Source: Salmonella enterica subsp. diarizonae (GTDB lineage: Bacteria > Pseudomonadota > Gammaproteobacteria > Enterobacterales > Enterobacteriaceae). From it: a stretch of 64,000 bases of DNA. The stretch covers positions 186,001-250,000 of the forward strand of contig NZ_VXJV01000007.1 in the NCBI RefSeq assembly GCF_008692785.1. The letters are read 5' to 3'. The notes below the pieces were generated by a model, which was given only the letters and a program-made list of their open reading frames with translations, had not been told where the DNA came from and ran no database searches. Below, one piece after another: positions 10,282 through 23,039 of this stretch. The position numbers were made by a program, and so were the translations under genes. Position 1 is the first letter of the stretch, and each line of letters starts with the position of its first letter.

Positions 10282-11280
10282 CTAAAGTCGCGTGTTCAGG
10301 ATAGCGTCAATTTCTGCACATTCCGTTGCTGAAAAACGGCGATTTGCCAGCATTCCTACGGCATCTTCGATTTGTGACGGTTTGCTGGCGCCAATCAGCA
10401 CCGAGGTAACGTTATCGTTACGCAGTACCCAGGCGAGCGCCATCTGAGACAATTTTTGGCCCCGTCGCGCAGCCAGTTCATTCAACTGGCGAACTTTTTC
10501 CAGCTTGTCGGCGGTAATCTGTTCTGGTTTAAGGAAACGGCTTCCGCTCGCCGCGCGGGAATCTTCCGGAATGCCATTCAGATAACGGTCAGTGAGCTGT
10601 CCGCCCGCCAGCGGCGAGAACGCAATACTGCCGACGCCCTTTTCCTGTAACAGCGCCAGTAATCCGTCCTCCACCCAACGCTCAAAAAGCGAATATTTAG
10701 GTTGATGAATCAGGCAAGGCGTGCCGAGATCCTCGAGAATATCGATAGCTTGTCTCGCCAGATCGGCAGGATAGTTAGAGATCCCCACGTACAACGCTTT
10801 GCCCTGGCGGACAAGGTGATCCAACGCTTTCATCGTCTCTTTAAGCGGCGTTTCGGGATCGGGGCGATGGTGATAAAAGATATCGACATACTCCAGCCCC
10901 ATACGTTTCAGGCTTTGATCGAGGCTGGCGATAAGATACTTCCGTGAGCCCCAGTCACCATAAGGGCCATCCCACATGGTGTAGCCCGCTTTGGTGGAGA
11001 TGACCAATTCATCGCGCCACGGTAAAAAATCTTCCTGCAGAATGCGGCCAAAATTACATTCTGCGGAGCCCGGCGGCGGGCCATAATTATTGGCGAGATC
11101 AAAATGGGTAATGCCCAGATCGAACGCACGTTGCAGCAGCGCCCGGCTGTTTTCTACCCGTGTCGCATCGCCGAAGTTGTGCCATAACCCCAGCGAAATG
11201 GCGGGAAGTTTGACGCCACTGCGTCCGCAGCGACGATATTCCATTGTGTGATAACGATTCTCATCGGGCTGATAAACCAT
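10282..11280 (-). CDS. Aldo-keto reductase of the YghZ (AKR14) type
   Basis: A 332-residue NADP(H)-dependent oxidoreductase with the single-domain (beta/alpha)8 fold. The family signatures are visible: FDLANNYGPPPGSAE with the catalytic Asp and Tyr (about residues 60-65), STKAGY with the active-site Lys (about 97), the His in YHHRPD (about 137), and the C-terminal cofactor segment SVLIGASKPSQIEDA. It is close to E. coli YghZ, which reduces methylglyoxal and related aldehydes, and appears to be an additional Salmonella copy absent from this place in K-12. It is divergent from ipdC. The true substrate here is unproven. Confidence 0.85.
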   Translation of the reverse strand: MVYQPDENRYHTMEYRRCGRSGVKLPAISLGLWHNFGDATRVENSRALLQRAFDLGITHFDLANNYGPPPGSAECNFGRILQEDFLPWRDELVISTKAGYTMWDGPYGDWGSRKYLIASLDQSLKRMGLEYVDIFYHHRPDPETPLKETMKALDHLVRQGKALYVGISNYPADLARQAIDILEDLGTPCLIHQPKYSLFERWVEDGLLALLQEKGVGSIAFSPLAGGQLTDRYLNGIPEDSRAASGSRFLKPEQITADKLEKVRQLNELAARRGQKLSQMALAWVLRNDNVTSVLIGASKPSQIEDAVGMLANRRFSATECAEIDAILNTRL

Positions 11281-11306
11281 GACCTTTCCCCCTGTGACGT
11301 GAATAA

Positions 11307-13112
<1,806 letters not shown>

Positions 13113-13131
13113 TGGCCCCCGCTGCGCCGGA

Positions 13132-14367
13132 TTAGGGTTCGTGACGGTTGGCGGCCAGCAACGGTTTTCCCGCCAGCAATAGCCAGGCGGGGAGCATCAC
13201 AATGCAGAGCAGCGGCAGTAGATTGGTATCTGGTACGACGACAGCAGCCATAAACAGACTGAGCCAGCCGTCGCGCGTCACCACCAGCACTAAGCCAAGA
13301 ATCGCACAGGAGACGGTAATCGCCGCGGGCACGGTCTCAACATGGGCATGGAGCATGAGTCCTAGCGCCGCGCCGATAAACACGGCCGGAAAAATGCGCC
13401 CGCCGCGAAAACCGCTCGCCGCCGCGATGACCAGCGCGGCGAGTTTGACAATGGCTAAGGTAAAATAATCTCCCGTGCCCAGCGTCTGGCTAAACGCCAT
13501 TTGTTGCATTTCGTCCAGTCCTTTAAACAGGGTAAGCGGCCCGCCAATGACGCCCAGGATACCCAGTATAAAACCGCCAATACCGAGAATCAGGACCGGA
13601 TTTTTCAGCCGGTGCAGTAACTCATGCAGACGCGGAAGGCACCAGACGGCGACCATCCCTGCGGCAATGGCGATCGCCGCGACGATCGCTCCGCTGGCAA
13701 TGTCCATCAGTCGCATCTGCGTGTAATGGGCGATGGGTAACGAAAAATGCGGATGAAAGAACAGGCTGGTAGTGAGTGACCCCGCCGCTGCCGCCATTAA
13801 CGGCGCAAACAGGCGATCCCACATGGGAACATCGTTAGAGCCGCTAAGCGTTTGCGAAAAAATCAGCGCCGCGGCGACGGGCGTGCCGAACAGCGCGCCG
13901 ATGGTACCGGCCGAGGCCAGAATCGTCCAGTCTAACGCCGTGATACGCGGAAACAGGCGGGAGCCGAAAGCCACCGCCAGCGCGATATTTATTGTCATTA
14001 TCGGATGCTCCGGCCCCAGGCTTACGCCACCGGCAAGGCCGATGATTAAGGCGAGAAGCAATCCGGGCAGCGCAGATGGCGAGATCGGCATACTGATTAA
14101 CGGCTCAATGGCCGGATCGGGGCCAGCGTGTCCTGGACTATAACGGATAATCAAACCCACCACGATCCCGGTTAGCGTGAGCATACCCACTATCCAGAAC
14201 GGCGAATCATAAGCGATTCCGATGCTGGCGGGCAGCCGTTGCCAAAGAAATTGCTGAAAAACTGACGCGACTTTCATCGCGGCGATTAAAACCAGGCTTG
14301 ACGCTACGCCAATAATCAGTGCAGGGAGCGACAGCAGCAGCATCGTTCGGGCACGCGGGTGGAACAT
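13132..14367 (-). CDS. yfeO: YfeO, CLC-type chloride channel/antiporter homologue
   Basis: A 411-residue inner-membrane protein with about ten hydrophobic segments. CLC-family landmarks are visible: [10 protein letters not shown], the selectivity-filter-like motif with the 'gating' Glu (near residue 110), [10 protein letters not shown], and [13 protein letters not shown]. It presumably moves chloride or another anion; the transported ion is unknown for YfeO. The start at 14367 (MFHPRARTM) follows AAGGAAGAG and matches E. coli; an upstream ATG at 14406 has no good ribosome site. It is convergent with ipdC. Confidence 0.88.
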   Translation of the reverse strand: MFHPRARTMLLLSLPALIIGVASSLVLIAAMKVASVFQQFLWQRLPASIGIAYDSPFWIVGMLTLTGIVVGLIIRYSPGHAGPDPAIEPLISMPISPSALPGLLLALIIGLAGGVSLGPEHPIMTINIALAVAFGSRLFPRITALDWTILASAGTIGALFGTPVAAALIFSQTLSGSNDVPMWDRLFAPLMAAAAGSLTTSLFFHPHFSLPIAHYTQMRLMDIASGAIVAAIAIAAGMVAVWCLPRLHELLHRLKNPVLILGIGGFILGILGVIGGPLTLFKGLDEMQQMAFSQTLGTGDYFTLAIVKLAALVIAAASGFRGGRIFPAVFIGAALGLMLHAHVETVPAAITVSCAILGLVLVVTRDGWLSLFMAAVVVPDTNLLPLLCIVMLPAWLLLAGKPLLAANRHEP

Positions 14368-14570
14368 AATCTCTTCCTTACACGGGGTCGTATACCTATT
14401 TTGCACAGCCTGCCCGACGGCATTGCTGCAATTGGTGCTGAAACAAGAAAGTAATTCTGTGATGAAGATCTATATTTATAGGCAGTCAGCCTGATGGCCG
14501 TTGTTGTTATGCCCCCATGAATTTACAGTGTGACAAAGACTTATTTTGACTTTAGCGGAGCAGTAGAAGA

Positions 14571-15536
14571 ATGACAAAGTATGCTTTAGTAGGAGATGTA
14601 GGCGGCACGAATGCGCGTCTTGCCCTGTGTGATATCGCCAGTGGAGAAATCTCGCAGGCCAAAACGTATTCCGGTCTGGACTATCCCAGCCTTGAGGTTG
14701 TGGTGCGCGTTTACCTCGATGAGCATAGCGTCAGCGTGGAAGATGGTTGTATCGCCATAGCCTGTCCGATTACCGGCGACTGGGTGGCGATGACAAACCA
14801 TACCTGGGCTTTTTCTATTGCGGAAATGAAAAAAAATCTCGGCTTTAGTCATCTGGAAATCATCAACGATTTCACCGCCGTGTCGATGGCGATCCCGATG
14901 CTGAAAAAAGAGCATTTAATTCAGTTCGGCGGCGGCGAACCGATAGACGGCAAACCCATTGCGGTGTATGGCGCGGGAACCGGGCTGGGCGTGGCGCATC
15001 TGGTACATGTGGATAAGCGCTGGATTAGCCTTCCGGGCGAAGGCGGGCATGTCGATTTTGCGCCTAACAGCGAAGAAGAAGCCATGATTCTGGAAATACT
15101 GCGCGCCGAAATTGGTCACGTTTCCGCCGAGCGCGTGTTGTCTGGCCCGGGGCTGGTGAATCTTTACCGGGCGATTGTTAAGTCCGATAACCGTCTGCCG
15201 GAAAATTTGCGCCCGAAAGATATTACCGCGCGCGCCCTGGCGGATAGTTGTATCGATTGTCGCCGCGCGTTGTCGCTCTTTTGCGTCATTATGGGACGAT
15301 TTGGCGGCGATCTGGCGTTAACCATGGGGACATTTGGCGGCGTTTATATCGCTGGCGGCATTGTCCCGCGTTTCCTGGAGTTTTTTAAAGCGTCTGGCTT
15401 CCGTGGTGGTTTTGAAGATAAAGGCCGCTTTAAAGATTATGTACACGGTATTCCGGTCTATCTGATTGTCCATGATAATCCCGGCTTGTTAGGCTCCGGC
15501 GCGCATCTGCGTCAGACACTAGGCCATATTCTATAA
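14571..15536 (+). CDS. glk: Glucokinase
   Basis: A 321-residue cytoplasmic kinase that phosphorylates free intracellular glucose with ATP, as when glucose is released from disaccharides. The N-terminal phosphate-binding loop [12 protein letters not shown] starts at residue 8, the sugar-binding region includes [10 protein letters not shown] with the catalytic Asp near residue 100, and [11 protein letters not shown] and GEGGHVDF follow. Length equals E. coli Glk. It is followed by a REP element and a terminator. Confidence 0.98.
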   Translation: MTKYALVGDVGGTNARLALCDIASGEISQAKTYSGLDYPSLEVVVRVYLDEHSVSVEDGCIAIACPITGDWVAMTNHTWAFSIAEMKKNLGFSHLEIINDFTAVSMAIPMLKKEHLIQFGGGEPIDGKPIAVYGAGTGLGVAHLVHVDKRWISLPGEGGHVDFAPNSEEEAMILEILRAEIGHVSAERVLSGPGLVNLYRAIVKSDNRLPENLRPKDITARALADSCIDCRRALSLFCVIMGRFGGDLALTMGTFGGVYIAGGIVPRFLEFFKASGFRGGFEDKGRFKDYVHGIPVYLIVHDNPGLLGSGAHLRQTLGHIL

Positions 15537-15550
15537 GCCTGATGGGTCTC

Positions 15551-15630
15551 GCCGGATGGCGGCGTAACCGCCTTATCTGGCCTACAAAAGCGTGTCATCT
15601 GTAGGCCTGATAAGCGCAGCGCCATCAAGC
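15551..15630. repeat. REP/BIME palindromic repeat
   Basis: A facing pair of REP units (GCCGGATGGCGGCGTAA and GTAGGCCTGATAAGCGCAG) between glk and its terminator. Confidence 0.88.
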
Positions 15631-15656
15631 AATTAAGAATTCTATTATCAGTCTCC

Positions 15657-15683
15657 AAACCGCGTTTCTCACGCGGTTTTTTT
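15657..15683 (+). terminator. Terminator downstream of glk
   Basis: Stem AAACCGCG / CGCGGTTT with a 7-nt loop, followed by a run of eight T residues. Confidence 0.9.
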
Positions 15684-15826
15684 TCGCCTGTTACATGCCA
15701 TGCCGACACGCGTCACATTTCTGCTTAGCGGAATTATTTATCCAGTAAAAGCATTATTCATCTGGTAACAATCGTAGGCTTCTCACCGTCATAATTTCAC
15801 TCGTTAACTATTACGAGGAAAACGTT

Positions 15827-16153
15827 ATGACTAAAAAACTGATTGCCGTTTGCGCGTGTCCGATGGGGCTGGCTCACACCTTTATGGCGGCGCAGGCGCT
15901 GGAAGAGGCCGCGGTAGAAGCGGGATACGAAGTCAAAATCGAAACCCAGGGCGCTGATGGTATTCAAAACCGTCTCACGGCGCAGGACATTGCCGAAGCG
16001 ACGTTAATTATCCATTCCGTAGCAATAACGCCGGAAGATAACGAGCGTTTTGAATCTCGCGACGTATACGAGATAACGCTTCAGGATGCCATTAAAAATG
16101 CCGCGGGCATTATCAAAGAAATTGAAGCGATGATTGCCGCCGATCAACGGTAA
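15827..16153 (+). CDS. fryB: PTS fructose-type EIIB component FryB
   Basis: A 108-residue cytoplasmic phosphocarrier. The phosphorylated Cys sits in the P-loop-like start CPMGLAHTFMA (Cys11). It passes phosphate from FryA to sugar held by FryC. It is the first gene of fryB-fryC-ypdF-ypdE-fryA and has a strong ribosome site (ACGAGGAAAACGTT). The natural substrate of the Fry system is not established. Confidence 0.93.
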   Translation: MTKKLIAVCACPMGLAHTFMAAQALEEAAVEAGYEVKIETQGADGIQNRLTAQDIAEATLIIHSVAITPEDNERFESRDVYEITLQDAIKNAAGIIKEIEAMIAADQR

Positions 16154-16173
16154 TGCTCGATAGGGATACTGAT

Positions 16174-17421
16174 ATGGCCATTAAAAAACGCAGTGCGACT
16201 GTTGTGCCCGGCGCATCCGGTGCGGCAGCGACAATTAAAAAAACCGAGGCCTCCCGCAACAGTTTTTGGGGCGAGTTACCGCAGCACATCATGTCCGGTA
16301 TTTCGCGTATGGTGCCGACGTTAATTATGGGCGGGGTGATCCTCGCTTTCTCGCAGTTGATTGCCTATAGCTGGCTGGAAATTCCCGCCGATACCGGCAT
16401 CCTGGACGCGTTGAACAGCGGTAAATTCGCTGGTTTTAACCTCTCCTTATTGAAGTTTGCCTGGCTATCGCAATCTTTCGGCGGCGTGTTGTTTGGTTTC
16501 GCCATCCCCATGTTCGCCGCTTTTGTGGCGAACTCTATCGGCGGCAAACTGGCGTTTCCGGCCGGTTTTATCGGCGGTTTGATGTCCACTCAGCCAACGC
16601 AGGTGCTGAATTTTGATCCGGCCAGCCTGCATTGGGTGACTGCCGCGCCAGTCCCGTCAACCTTTATCGGCGCGCTGATTATTTCTATCGTCGCGGGATA
16701 TCTGGTGAAGTGGATGAACCAAAAAATCCAGTTGCCTGACTTTCTGCTGGCCTTTAAGACCACCTTTTTGCTGCCGATTCTCTCCGCCATTTTTGTGATG
16801 CTGGCGATGTACTACGTGATTACGCCCTTTGGCGGCTGGATCAATGGCGGAATTCGCACGTTACTCACCGCGGCGGGTGAAAAGGGGGCATTAATGTACG
16901 CGATGGGAATCGCCGCCGCGACTGCCATCGACCTCGGCGGCCCTATTAACAAAGCCGCAGGATTTGTTGCCTTCAGTTTTACCACTGACCATGTGTTGCC
17001 GGTGACGGCGCGTTCCATCGCGATTGTCATCCCGCCGATTGGTCTGGGGCTGGCGACACTGCTCGACCGTCGTCTGACCGGTAAACGTCTGTTCAGCGCG
17101 CAGCTTTATCCGCAGGGTAAAACGGCGATGTTCCTGGCATTTATGGGGATCAGCGAAGGGGCGATTCCATTTGCGCTGGAAAGCCCGATCACCGCCATCC
17201 CGTCTTACATGGTCGGCGCCATCGTGGGTTCGACGTTCGCCGTCTGGCTGGGCGCGGTGCAATGGTTCCCTGAGTCGGCAATCTGGGCGTGGCCGCTGGT
17301 AAGCCATCTCGGCGTCTATATCGCGGGCATTTTACTGGGCGCGGTCATTACGGCGCTGATGGTGGTCTTCTTGCGCCATATGATGTACCGCCGGGGTAAA
17401 TTGCTGATTGAAAGCCTGTGA
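16174..17421 (+). CDS. fryC: PTS fructose-type EIIC permease FryC
   Basis: A 415-residue inner-membrane permease of the fructose PTS family with about nine membrane segments. A soluble N-terminal tail ([11 protein letters not shown]) precedes [13 protein letters not shown]. The substrate-site motif [11 protein letters not shown] lies near residue 320. The start at 16174 follows AGGGATACTGAT and matches the E. coli protein; an ATG at 16153 overlapping the fryB stop is in frame but would add seven residues. Confidence 0.93.
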   Translation: MAIKKRSATVVPGASGAAATIKKTEASRNSFWGELPQHIMSGISRMVPTLIMGGVILAFSQLIAYSWLEIPADTGILDALNSGKFAGFNLSLLKFAWLSQSFGGVLFGFAIPMFAAFVANSIGGKLAFPAGFIGGLMSTQPTQVLNFDPASLHWVTAAPVPSTFIGALIISIVAGYLVKWMNQKIQLPDFLLAFKTTFLLPILSAIFVMLAMYYVITPFGGWINGGIRTLLTAAGEKGALMYAMGIAAATAIDLGGPINKAAGFVAFSFTTDHVLPVTARSIAIVIPPIGLGLATLLDRRLTGKRLFSAQLYPQGKTAMFLAFMGISEGAIPFALESPITAIPSYMVGAIVGSTFAVWLGAVQWFPESAIWAWPLVSHLGVYIAGILLGAVITALMVVFLRHMMYRRGKLLIESL

Positions 17422-17437
17422 AATAAGGACCGATAAC

Positions 17438-18520
17438 ATGACGCGACTGACATCGCTTCGCCAATGGCTCACCGAGCGCCAATTAGATGCGGTACTGATC
17501 TCCTCACGCCCGAACAAGCAGCCGTATCTGGGCATTTCCAGCAGCTCAGGATTTGTCCTGATCAGCCGCCAACATGCGCATATTATGGTTGATGCCCGTT
17601 ATTACGCCGATGTGAAAGCGCGTGCAAACGGATATTGCATACATCTGCTCGGCGGGCAACAGACGCTGACGTCACTGGTGAATCAGATTATCGCTGCGGA
17701 AAATCTGCAAACGGTCGGCTTTGAAGGCGCGCAGGTCAGTTGGCAGACGGCGCGTCGCTGGCAGACGGAACTGCGGGCAACCATGATCAGCGTCTCCATT
17801 GACGTGCTGCGGCGTATTAAAACGGCGATGGAAATCGACCGTATTCGTGAAGCGTGTCGCATTGCTGATGCGGGGGCGGAACACATTCGCCGCTTTATCG
17901 CGCCAGGCCAGAGCGAGCGGGAAATCGCCGCTGAACTGGAGTGGTTTATGCGCCAGCGCGGCGCGGAGAAAGCCTCCTTCGATACGATTATTGCCAGCGG
18001 CTGGCGCGGCGCGCTGCCGCACGGTAAAGCCAGCGATAAAATCGTGGCGGCGGGGGAATGGATAACTCTCGATTTCGGCGCGCTGTATCAGGGATATTGT
18101 TCCGATATGACCCGAACTTTTCTGGTGCCCGGCGCGGGCGCGCCGCAGGAGCATCCGCTGTTTCCCGTCTATCACATTGTCCTTGAGGCGCAGCTTGCCG
18201 CCATTGCGGCTATTCGTCCTGGCGCGCGCTGTCTGACGGTGGATGCCGCCGCGCGCGACGTTATCGACCGGGCGGGATATGGCGAGTTTTTCGTCCATAA
18301 CACCGGCCATTCTATCGGCATTGAGGTACATGAAGATCCACGCTTTTCGCCTGATGACCACACAGTACTCGCACCGGGAATGTTACTGACCGTGGAGCCG
18401 GGCATTTATCTGCCGGAGCAGGGCGGGGTACGCATCGAAGATGTTGTACTGGTCACGCCGGAAGGCGCGGAAGTGCTCTATTCCATGCCGAAAACCGTAT
18501 TACTGACAGGAGCCGCATGA
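17438..18520 (+). CDS. ypdF: Xaa-Pro aminopeptidase YpdF (M24 family)
   Basis: A 360-residue metallo-aminopeptidase with the 'pita-bread' fold. The five metal ligands fit: Asp in [10 protein letters not shown], Asp in YCSDMTR, His in [12 protein letters not shown], Glu in TVEPGIYL and Glu in RIEDVVLV. E. coli YpdF cleaves N-terminal Met or Xaa before Pro. The start at 17438 follows AATAAGGACCGATAAC. It sits 16 bases after fryC and overlaps ypdE by 4 bases. Why peptidases sit inside a sugar PTS operon is unknown. Confidence 0.94.
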   Translation: MTRLTSLRQWLTERQLDAVLISSRPNKQPYLGISSSSGFVLISRQHAHIMVDARYYADVKARANGYCIHLLGGQQTLTSLVNQIIAAENLQTVGFEGAQVSWQTARRWQTELRATMISVSIDVLRRIKTAMEIDRIREACRIADAGAEHIRRFIAPGQSEREIAAELEWFMRQRGAEKASFDTIIASGWRGALPHGKASDKIVAAGEWITLDFGALYQGYCSDMTRTFLVPGAGAPQEHPLFPVYHIVLEAQLAAIAAIRPGARCLTVDAAARDVIDRAGYGEFFVHNTGHSIGIEVHEDPRFSPDDHTVLAPGMLLTVEPGIYLPEQGGVRIEDVVLVTPEGAEVLYSMPKTVLLTGAA

Positions 18521-19560
18521 TGGATTTATCGCTACTGAAAGCGCTGTGCGAGGCGGATGCGATCGCCGCGTCAGAACAGGAGGTTCGCCAGATCTTACTC
18601 GACGAAGCGGATCGCCTGCATAAAGAGGTGCGCTTCGATGGCTTAGGATCGGTACTGATCCGGCTTAATGCCTCGGATGGCCCGAAAGTCATGATCTGCG
18701 CGCACATGGATGAAGTGGGATTTATGGTGCGCAGTATCTCCGGCGAGGGGGCGATTGATGTGTTGCCGGTGGGCAATGTGCGGATGGCGGCGCGTCAGCT
18801 CCAGCCGGTCCGCATCACCACGCGGGAGGAATGCAAAATTCCCGGCCTGCTTGATGGCGAGCGCAGCGGTAATGAGGTGAGCGGACTGCGGGTCGATATT
18901 GGCGCGCGTTCTTATGACGAGGTGATACAGGCGGGGATTCGTCCCGGCGATCGTGTGACCTTTGATAGTGCGTTTCAGGTGTTGCCGCATCAGCGGGTGA
19001 TGGGTAAAGCCTTTGATGATCGGCTCGGTTGCTATCTGTTGATAGCGTTGCTGCGTGAATGGCACGATGTGGAATTACCGACGGAAATCTGGCTGGCGGC
19101 CAGCTCCAGCGAAGAGGTGGGATTACGCGGAGGTCAAACGGCGGCCCGCGTCGTTGCGCCGGATTTAGCCATCGTACTGGATACCGCCTGTTGGGCGAAA
19201 AATTTTGATTATGGCGCGGCAAATCATCGGCAAATCGGTAAGGGACCGATGCTGGTGCTGAGCGATAAATCGCTGATTGCGCCGTCAAAACTAACCGCCT
19301 GGATTGAGAGCATCGCAGCGCAAGCGGGAATACCGCTACAGTTGGATATGTTCAGCAACGGCGGAACAGACGGCGGGGCGGTGCATCTTAGCGGAACGGG
19401 CATCCCGACGGTGGTGCTTGGTCCGGCAACCCGCCACGGACATTGCGCCGCCTCGATTGCCGACTGTCGCGACATTCTGCAAACGCAGCAGTTGCTGTCG
19501 GCGCTGATTACCGGTTTTACGCGCGATACTGTGGCTCACCTGATGGATTTCAGGTGCTGA
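18517..19560 (+). CDS. ypdE: Metal-dependent aminopeptidase YpdE (M42 family)
   Basis: A 347-residue cytosolic dimetal aminopeptidase. Ligand motifs are visible: HMDEVGFMV (His near residue 67), AFDDRLGC (Asp near 167), SSEEVGLRG with the catalytic Glu pair (near 200), DTACWAKN and the late GHCAASIAD. The gene starts within ypdF (ATGA overlap), either at 18517 or at the adjacent ATG 18520. YpdE takes amino acids from peptide N-termini and is thought to work with YpdF. Confidence 0.94.
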   Translation: MMDLSLLKALCEADAIAASEQEVRQILLDEADRLHKEVRFDGLGSVLIRLNASDGPKVMICAHMDEVGFMVRSISGEGAIDVLPVGNVRMAARQLQPVRITTREECKIPGLLDGERSGNEVSGLRVDIGARSYDEVIQAGIRPGDRVTFDSAFQVLPHQRVMGKAFDDRLGCYLLIALLREWHDVELPTEIWLAASSSEEVGLRGGQTAARVVAPDLAIVLDTACWAKNFDYGAANHRQIGKGPMLVLSDKSLIAPSKLTAWIESIAAQAGIPLQLDMFSNGGTDGGAVHLSGTGIPTVVLGPATRHGHCAASIADCRDILQTQQLLSALITGFTRDTVAHLMDFRC

Positions 19561-19581
19561 TTTCGCGCTAAAGGAGTAGTT

Positions 19582-22077
19582 ATGTTAACGATTGAATTTC
19601 TCTGCCCGCTACCTAACGGTATTCATGCGCGTCCCGCGTGGGAGCTGAAAGAACAGTGCAGCCAGTGGCAAAGTGACATCACTTTTATTAATCATCGCCA
19701 GAATACGCGGGCGGATGCGAAAAGTTCGCTGGCGCTTATTGGCACCAGTACGCTGTTCAATGATAGCTGCGTTCTGAATATTAGCGGGCGTGACGAAGAA
19801 CAGGCTAAGCGATCGCTGGAGGCCTGGCTTGCGCACCATTTTATCGACAGCGATAGCGTTCAGCCGGGGCCTGCTGAACTGGCGACGCATCCGCTGCCGC
19901 GATCTCTGCTTCGCCTGAACCCGGATTTGCTGTACGGCGATGTGCTGGCAAGCGGCGTGGGCGAGGGGATTCTGACGCCGTGGCAGAGCGATAATCTGGA
20001 GGGCTACCGTACTATTCCTGCGAGCGCTGAAGATCTTACCCGTCTTGAAAATAGCCTGGCGACGCTGGCGGAACAGCTTAATCAACAGCTTCGCGAGCGT
20101 GACGGCGAGAGTAAGACCATTTTAAGCGCTCATCTGTCGCTGATTCAGGATGATGAGTTTGTGGGTAACATTCGCCGCTTAATGGTTGAACGCCATCTGG
20201 CGCTGGGAGCGGCGATTATTGCTAATATGGAGCAGGTTTGTAGCCAGCTTTCGGCCTCGGCAAGCGATTATCTGCGCGAGCGGGTGAGCGATATTCGCGA
20301 TATCACCGAGCGGTTGTTGCACATTACCTGGCCTGAAAAACAGCCGCGTAATGCGCTGGTGCTAACGCGTCCTACCATTCTGGTGGCGGAAGACTTAACG
20401 CCCAGCCAGTTTTTAAGCCTCGATTTACAGTATCTGTCCGGCATGATCCTGGAAAAGACCGGGCGGACGTCACATACTTTGATTCTGGCGCGCGCCTCCG
20501 CGATCCCGGCGCTTAGCGGGCTCTCTGCCGAGGCCATTGGTCGTTATGCGACCCGGCCTGCGGTGCTGGACGCGCAGTGCGGCGTACTGGCGATTAGTCC
20601 GGATACCTCGGTGCGCGGCTATTATGCCGTGGCGCAGAAGCTGGCAGATAAACGGCAACAGCGGCAGGCGTGCGATGCGGCGTTGCTTGCCTGTACACAG
20701 GACAACCAGCGTATCGATATTGCGGCGAATATTGGCACCGCGCTGGAGGCCCCAGGCGCGTTTTCCAACGGCGCGGAAGGCATTGGCCTGTTTCGTACCG
20801 AAATGCTGTTTATGGATCGCGACAGCGCACCGGATGAGCAGGAGCAGTTTGAAGCCTACCAACAGGTTTTGCTGGCGGCGGACGAAAAGCCTGTGATTTT
20901 CCGCACCATGGATATTGGCGGCGATAAAAATATCCGCTACCTCAATATTCCGCAGGAAGAGAACCCTTTTCTTGGCTACCGTGCGGTGCGCATCTACCCT
21001 GAGTTTGCCGGACTTTTTCGCACCCAGCTTCGCGCAATTTTGCGGGCCGCTGTTTTCGGTCATGCGCAGTTGATGATTCCGATGGTGCATAGTCTTGACC
21101 AGATTTTATGGGTAAAAAGTGAGCTGAAAAAGGCGATTGCGGAGCTGAAAGGGGAAAGGCTACGTCACGCGCAGGATATTCCGTTGGGGATTATGGTTGA
21201 GGTGCCATCGGTCTGTTACATCATCGATCATTTCTGCGATGAGGTGGATTTCTTTAGCATCGGTTCGAACGATATGACGCAATATCTGTACGCGGTCGAT
21301 CGTAATAATCCGCGCGTCTCGCCGCTGTATAACCCCATTACGCCATCGTTTTTACGCATGCTGCGGCAGATTATCCATGTTGCCCATGAGCGAGGTAAAT
21401 GGGTCGGCATTTGCGGCGAACTGGGCGGAGAAAGCCGCTATTTACCACTACTTTTGGGACTGGGGCTGGATGAGCTAAGTATGAGCAGTCCACGTATCCC
21501 GGCGGTGAAAAGTCAGCTACGTCATCTGGACAGCCTGGCGTGTCAGGCGCTGGCAAGTCAGGCTTGCGAGTGCCGCAGCGCCCAGGAGATAGAAGCGCTA
21601 CTGAATCAGTTCGCGCCGGAAAAAGAGGTGCGTCCGCTGTTGGCGCTGGAAAATATCTTTGTCGGCGAGCCGCTCAGTAATAAGGAACAGGTTATCCAGT
21701 TTCTGTGCGGTAATATTGGCGTTAACGGGCGTACCGAACATCCGTTTGAACTGGAAGAGGATGTCTGGCAGCGTGAAGAGATTGTAACCACCGCCGTCGG
21801 TTTTGGCGTGGCGATCCCCCATACCAAATCGCAATGGATTCGCCACTCGTCGATCAGTATTGCGCGTCTCGCACAGCCCGTAGACTGGCAGTCGGAGATG
21901 GGTGACGTAGAGTTGGTGATTATGCTGACGCTTGGGGCGGATGAAGGGATAAATCATGTGAAGGTTTTTTCACAGCTCGCCCGTAAGCTGGTGAATAAAA
22001 ACTTCCGTCAGTCGCTGTTTGCCGCCAATGATGCCGACAGTATTCTGGCGTTGCTGGAGGCGGAGTTAACGTTTTAG
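19582..22077 (+). CDS. fryA: Fused PTS phosphotransferase FryA (HPr-EI-EIIA)
   Basis: An 831-residue fusion. An HPr-like domain has its His in NGIHARPAW (about residue 15). Enzyme I follows, with the phospho-His in GRTSHTLILA (about 298), the PEP-binding segments MDIGGDKNIRY and EVPSVCYI, and GICGE. A fructose-type EIIA domain at about 690-831 has its His in AIPHTKSQW. It can carry phosphate from PEP to FryB without the general HPr/EI pair. It is the last gene of the operon, 21 bases after ypdE, and is followed by a REP element. Confidence 0.95.
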   Translation: MLTIEFLCPLPNGIHARPAWELKEQCSQWQSDITFINHRQNTRADAKSSLALIGTSTLFNDSCVLNISGRDEEQAKRSLEAWLAHHFIDSDSVQPGPAELATHPLPRSLLRLNPDLLYGDVLASGVGEGILTPWQSDNLEGYRTIPASAEDLTRLENSLATLAEQLNQQLRERDGESKTILSAHLSLIQDDEFVGNIRRLMVERHLALGAAIIANMEQVCSQLSASASDYLRERVSDIRDITERLLHITWPEKQPRNALVLTRPTILVAEDLTPSQFLSLDLQYLSGMILEKTGRTSHTLILARASAIPALSGLSAEAIGRYATRPAVLDAQCGVLAISPDTSVRGYYAVAQKLADKRQQRQACDAALLACTQDNQRIDIAANIGTALEAPGAFSNGAEGIGLFRTEMLFMDRDSAPDEQEQFEAYQQVLLAADEKPVIFRTMDIGGDKNIRYLNIPQEENPFLGYRAVRIYPEFAGLFRTQLRAILRAAVFGHAQLMIPMVHSLDQILWVKSELKKAIAELKGERLRHAQDIPLGIMVEVPSVCYIIDHFCDEVDFFSIGSNDMTQYLYAVDRNNPRVSPLYNPITPSFLRMLRQIIHVAHERGKWVGICGELGGESRYLPLLLGLGLDELSMSSPRIPAVKSQLRHLDSLACQALASQACECRSAQEIEALLNQFAPEKEVRPLLALENIFVGEPLSNKEQVIQFLCGNIGVNGRTEHPFELEEDVWQREEIVTTAVGFGVAIPHTKSQWIRHSSISIARLAQPVDWQSEMGDVELVIMLTLGADEGINHVKVFSQLARKLVNKNFRQSLFAANDADSILALLEAELTF

Positions 22078-22096
22078 CATGGGCATGGGGTAACCG

Positions 22097-22180
22097 CCTG
22101 ATGGCGCTGCGCTTATCAGGCCTACGCCGCGGGTGATGGTAGGCCGGATAAGGCGTTTACGCTCGCCATCGGGCGAGCGG
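22097..22180. repeat. REP/BIME palindromic repeat
   Basis: Facing REP units (GCCTGATGGCGCTGCGCTT and TAGGCCGGATAAGGCGTTTA) lie between the convergent fryA and ypdC genes. Confidence 0.9.
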
Positions 22181-22184
22181 TTTG

Positions 22185-23039
22185 TTACTGAAACCGCGCG
22201 CTGTAATCCCCTGGTGTCAGGCCAAACTGACGTCGGAACAGACGGCAAAAATAATCGCTATCCTGATACCCGCAACGCAGCGCGACTTCGTTAATTGGCA
22301 AGTGGTATTTCTGCAACATAATACGCGCTTTCGCCATTCGCACCCAGCGAACATACTCCACAAAACTCATTGTGCCATGTTGAGTAAATAGCCTGGACAG
22401 GTGGTTGGCGGTGATATTAAAGAACTGTGCAACGCTTTCTCTACTTAACGGCTGGGCGTAGTTATCCTGTACCCAATTACAGATACTGTGATAGAGAAAC
22501 TCAGTGCGTGGACGGCAGATATCGGGGCGCGTATTCACCACGTTCCGGCACAAATGCAGGAGGCTGAGCACCAGCGGCTGAATAATATTTTGCTCCTGAG
22601 GCGAACGGCTTAAATGGGTAAGCGCGGTCAGCATTGCCTCGCCTTCGCCGCGTTGCAGGTGCGGCAATTCGATACGGCGCGTCGGACGTAAAAGCGATGC
22701 TGTACGATTTTCATAAAACGATAAACCCAGCCAGGAGGGCGCGAATACCAGACTAAGCAGCATTACCGGTTTGTCGCTAACCGCCAGGTTCGCCGCACGG
22801 GCAGGGATAAACAACATTTCGCCTTCCGTCAGCCAACGCTGCGTTTTTTCCAGTTGATTGCCATATTCTCCGCGCAGCACGATATCCAGCCGGGGCAGGT
22901 CGATACATAAGCTGCCGGAGGGCAAGGAGGGTGGTTGGCTGGCAAACCATACGCGTCCTAATCGGTGTGGGTTAAGTACCAGACCGCTAAACAGATCGGC
23001 AAAAAACTGTTGGTCTGCCGGTAAGTCTGTTTTTTTCAT
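22185..23039 (-). CDS. ypdC: AraC-family regulator YpdC
   Basis: A 284-residue cytoplasmic regulator. The N-terminal half is a cupin-like sensing domain (SLCIDLPRLDIVLRGEYG, EGEMLFIPARAANL). The C-terminal 100 residues hold the two AraC helix-turn-helix motifs (SRESVAQFFNITANHLSRLF and INEVALRCGYQDSDYFCRLF). The start at 23039 (MKKTDLPADQ) follows an AGGAA site; the frame extends 9 codons upstream. It is probably a local regulator of fry or neighbouring genes, but its ligand and targets are unknown. Confidence 0.9.
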   Translation of the reverse strand: MKKTDLPADQQFFADLFSGLVLNPHRLGRVWFASQPPSLPSGSLCIDLPRLDIVLRGEYGNQLEKTQRWLTEGEMLFIPARAANLAVSDKPVMLLSLVFAPSWLGLSFYENRTASLLRPTRRIELPHLQRGEGEAMLTALTHLSRSPQEQNIIQPLVLSLLHLCRNVVNTRPDICRPRTEFLYHSICNWVQDNYAQPLSRESVAQFFNITANHLSRLFTQHGTMSFVEYVRWVRMAKARIMLQKYHLPINEVALRCGYQDSDYFCRLFRRQFGLTPGDYSARFQ

